From positions 1,240,001 to 1,304,000 of the forward strand of contig CAVPVV010000003.1 in NCBI GenBank assembly GCA_963709325.1: a stretch of DNA of 64,000 bases, written 5' to 3'. Under the pieces are notes generated by a model that was not told the DNA's origin, searched no databases, and saw nothing but the letters and a program-made list of their open reading frames with translations. Within the stretch, counting starts at the first letter, position 1. Every line of letters begins with the position of its first letter. Made by a program: the position numbers and the translations under genes. Positions 63,280 through 64,000 of this stretch are shown in pieces. Source of the stretch: VFZN01 sp963709325 (GTDB lineage Bacteria > Acidobacteriota > Vicinamibacteria > Vicinamibacterales > UBA2999).

Positions 63280-64000
63280 ATGATGACCGTCGTCCCAATG
63301 CCGGAGCCGCGCGGCCGGGTTACCCCGGAGCAGGGTCACGTGGAGCCCGGGGCGTCGCCTGTTACCCCAGAGACCACGGCGTCGCGGGCGAAGAAGAAAA
63401 AAGACAAAGTTCGATCCGCCTGGATCTCGTTCGCCGGCCGGATCGTCGCGCAAGTGACGGGCGCGATGGTGAGCGTGGCGCTCGCCCTCCTGGTGCTGCA
63501 CAAGGGCGCGCAGGAGCCGAAACCCACCAAGGCGTCGCCACTGCCGGTTCAGGTGGTGGACGTGTCAACGGCCGCGCACCACACCGGGTCTGCGCCCAGG
63601 ATTGCCGGACCGGCCATCGCGGTGTTGCCGCTCGATAACTTCTCCGGCAACCCGGCCGAAGATGCGATGGCCGATGGCATGACCGAGGCACTGGTCGCAG
63701 AGTTGGCGCAGATCCCAGGGCTGACAGTGATCTCACGCACCTCCGCGATGCAGTACCGCGGGGCTCACAAGCCACTGCCGGAGATCGCGCGCGAGCTCGG
63801 AGCGACGCACCTCATCGAAGGATCGCTCGTCGCCGACAAGGGGCGCATGCGGGTGACCGCACAGCTGATCGACGCATCGTCGGATCGCCACCTCTGGGCG
63901 CACACCTACGACCGCGCGGCCGGCGACGTCCTCGGCATTCAGGCAGAAGTCGCACGCACGATTGCCGGAGAAGTCGGCGCGGCGATCGTTGCCACCGACG
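63280..64000 (+). CDS. membrane-anchored TolB/FlgO-domain protein (partial, cut by the window end)
   Basis: 240 codons visible, no stop before the edge. Starts MMTVVPMPEPRGR; a basic stretch (ASRAKKKKDKV) precedes one transmembrane helix (about 52-75, FAGRIVAQVTGAMVSVALAL). The domain after it is the TolB N-terminal-like/FlgO type seen in adenylate-cyclase-like and TPR sensor proteins: IAVLPLDNFSGNPAEDAMAD, then GMTEALVAELAQIPGLTVIS and LPEIARELGATHLIEGSLVA, and AQLIDASSDRHLWAHTYDRA. Probably continues with TPR repeats. Role unknown. Starts at 63280 or 63283 are both possible. Confidence 0.75.
   Translation, partial: MMTVVPMPEPRGRVTPEQGHVEPGASPVTPETTASRAKKKKDKVRSAWISFAGRIVAQVTGAMVSVALALLVLHKGAQEPKPTKASPLPVQVVDVSTAAHHTGSAPRIAGPAIAVLPLDNFSGNPAEDAMADGMTEALVAELAQIPGLTVISRTSAMQYRGAHKPLPEIARELGATHLIEGSLVADKGRMRVTAQLIDASSDRHLWAHTYDRAAGDVLGIQAEVARTIAGEVGAAIVATD

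Noticed and set aside
1..64000. tRNA or rRNA genes and intact insertion sequences
   Set aside because: None with a convincing cloverleaf, conserved rRNA block or transposase was seen on either strand by eye.

Overview
This is a high-GC, gene-dense bacterial window whose gene content points to Acidobacteriota, most likely a Vicinamibacteria-type soil organism. That is inferred from family composition, not from a marker gene: secreted proteins with carboxypeptidase-regulatory and fibronectin-like repeats, a MacB/FtsX-type permease with no ATPase beside it, a TolB-propeller/amidohydrolase fusion, a YfbK-like VWA protein, and an ECF sigma factor next to a Ser/Thr kinase. No rRNA, tRNA, CRISPR array, prophage or intact insertion sequence was seen. 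Many genes overlap the next by an ATGA or GTGA junction, which helps fix starts.

Layout. 1-7.4 kb: GNAT acetyltransferase, YIP1-like membrane protein, PAP2 phosphatase, a three-gene GMC-oxidoreductase operon flanked by two copies of a palindromic repeat, then a PIG-L-like protein and a glycosyltransferase. 7.4-14.8 kb: amino-acid decarboxylase plus succinate-semialdehyde dehydrogenase, a secreted lectin-like protein, a VWA protein, RidA and a serine hydrolase. 14.8-25.3 kb: propeller-amidohydrolase fusion, alpha/beta hydrolase and NUDIX pair divergent from a RodZ-like protein, amidohydrolase lipoprotein, D-cysteine desulfhydrase, DUF2306 remnant and DUF3303 protein. 25.4-34.4 kb: FG-GAP/FN3 secreted protein, a cystine-type symporter behind a leader ORF and attenuator-like terminator, and a heavily frameshifted sigma factor/kinase pair.

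34.4-45.5 kb: amidase, two secreted proteins of unknown function and a frameshifted M14 carboxypeptidase, then an ECF sigma/anti-sigma/HEAT/HEAT/29-residue-repeat operon, with a DinB-family gene divergent from it. 45.6-53.3 kb: TPR lipoprotein, LysE-type exporter, otsB, otsA and a GH15 glucanase/trehalase in one tight operon, preceded by heme A synthase. 53.4-64 kb: two tandem paralogous secreted proteins, an ABC-type permease, a Tat-exported asparaginase-family enzyme, and a membrane-anchored TolB/FlgO-domain protein cut by the window end.

Three themes run through the window. First, several transcripts look leaderless: a TAnnnT box lies 7-8 bases before the start codon. Second, many gene ends carry islands of short repeated words that fold into hairpins. 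Third, single-base frameshifts break about a dozen otherwise recognisable genes, densest at 30.1-34.2 and 37.3-40.1 kb. Some fall in G runs and can be corrected by comparing paralogs, so many are probably sequencing or assembly errors rather than real decay.
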